Shown one piece after another: positions 63,401 to 64,000 of a stretch of DNA of 64,000 bases. The position numbers and the translations under genes were made by a program. The notes under the pieces were generated by a model. The model was given only the letters and a program-made list of their open reading frames with translations, was not told where the DNA came from and did not search any database. This stretch comes from Pleodorina starrii (Eukaryota; Chlorophyta; Chlorophyceae; Chlamydomonadales; Volvocaceae). The stretch lies in the NCBI GenBank assembly GCA_030267565.1, contig BRXU01000008.1, positions 3,505,555 to 3,569,554 on the forward strand, written 5' to 3'. Numbering within the stretch: the first letter of the stretch is position 1; every line of letters starts with the position of its first letter.

Positions 63401-64000
63401 TCTACGGGTCTGGCCCGTAGGTCTACGGGTCTGGCACGTGGGTCTACGGGGCTGAGCCATGGGTCTACGGGTCTGGCCCGTGGGTCTACGGGGCTGCCCC
63501 GTGGGTCTACGGGGCTGGTCTGTGGGTGTACGGGGCTGGTCTGTGGGTCTACGGGTCTGGCCCGTGGGTCTACGGGGCTGGTCTGTGGGTCTACGGGGCT
63601 GGTCTGTGGGTCTACGGGGCTGACACGTGGGTCTACGGGGCTGGTCCGTGGGTCTACGGGTCTGGCCCGTTGGTCTACGGGTCTGGCACGTGGGTCTACG
63701 GGGCTGAGCCATGGGTCTACGGGTCTGGCCCGTGGGTCTACGGGTCTGGCCCGTGGGTCTACGGGGCTGGTCTGTGGGTCTACGGGGCTGGTCTGTGGGT
63801 CTACGCGGCTGACCCGTGGGTTTACGGGGCTGGTCTGTTGGTCTACGGGGCTGACCCGTGGGTCTACGGGTCTGGCCCGTGGGTCTACGGGTCTGGCACG
63901 TGGGTTTACGGGGCTGGCCCGTGGGTCTACGGGGCTGGCCCCTGGGTCTATGGGTCTGGCCCGTGGGTCTACGGGTCTGGCACGTGGGTTTACGGGGCTG
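60414..64000 (+). repeat. 1,806-bp (86-unit) tandem higher-order repeat, second copy cut by window end
   Basis: Landmarks pair at 1,806 bp: 60414/62220, 60433/62239, 61191/62997 and 61420/63226. The block includes segments of the 1,281-bp and 798-bp repeats, so it arose by duplication of already composite sequence. Confidence 0.75.

Larger units (their letters stand above)
10672..64000 (+). repeat. Giant 21-bp minisatellite array, about 2,500 units, open at right edge
   Basis: The unit on the plus strand begins GGTCTACGGG, then G or T, then CTGGC, then C or A, then CGTG. It is 67-76% GC, G-rich on the plus strand, with only one or two A. The array runs 53.3 kb with no inversion, transposon or unique insert visible. 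Main variants replace the end of the unit with GAGCCATG, GCCCGCG, GTCCGTG, GTCTGTG or GCGCGTG. Rare indels disturb the 21-bp register. Five of six frames lack a regular stop (heptapeptides such as ARGSTGL, GPWVYGS, WPVGLRG, PVDPRAR, RRPTGQT), which explains the long ORFs; I see no reason to call any of them genes. It is not CRISPR, since there are no spacers. True length depends on assembly quality. Confidence 0.97.

Noticed and set aside
10672..64000. CRISPR array
   Set aside because: Units abut with no spacers, differ from one another by substitutions, and the genome is eukaryotic.
10672..64000. Telomere or centromere identity for the array
   Set aside because: No TTTTAGGG or other telomere repeat is present, nor any retroelement cluster. 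The window alone gives no evidence of chromosomal position.

Overview
The window reads as nuclear DNA of a GC-rich eukaryote, most likely a chlorophyte green alga of the Chlamydomonadales type. This is inferred from introns with GTGCGT/GTGAGG/GTAGGT donors and (G)CAG acceptors, Ala/Gln/Ser-rich low-complexity protein tails, (GT)n tracts and a plant-like PP2C phosphatase. Nothing bacterial is present (no operons, no Shine-Dalgarno sites).

Layout. (1) 1-2245, plus strand: the 3' part of a gene for an AT-hook DNA-binding protein. It has nine intact GRP-core AT-hooks in Ala/Lys-rich sequence. Its 5' end lies outside the window, and a 439-nt intron is proposed at 110-548. (2) 2246-7222: about 5 kb with no recognisable gene, only microsatellites, short tandem duplications and a homopurine tract. 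(3) 7223-9753, minus strand: a complete four-exon PP2C-type Ser/Thr phosphatase. All signature motifs join in frame across three introns, and a 232-residue low-complexity C-terminal tail follows. (4) 9754-10671: the upstream flank of the phosphatase gene, with a TATA-like box and no gene. (5) 10672-64000, 83% of the window: one uninterrupted head-to-tail minisatellite of about 2,500 copies of a 21-bp unit, all in one orientation, running off the right edge.

The array is the main discovery here. Because 21 is a multiple of three and the unit carries a stop in only one of six frames, the array produces giant artefactual ORFs (up to 3,294 codons) in five frames. I reject these as genes. Inside the array, unit variants recur in fixed order and define nested higher-order repeats of 630, 798, 1008, 1281, 1364-1616, 1656, 1806, 2057, 2390, 2562 and about 9,217 bp. 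Most periods are whole multiples of 21, and four deviate only by the size of a rare off-length unit they contain. Many unit variants are transitions at CpG, as expected if the array is methylated. The centre of most unit types is a short palindrome, including very many CACGTG sites.

The two genes are not visibly linked in function: one is a chromatin or DNA-binding protein, the other a signalling phosphatase. The array begins about 0.9 kb upstream of the phosphatase start codon, so array-borne chromatin could affect that promoter (inference).
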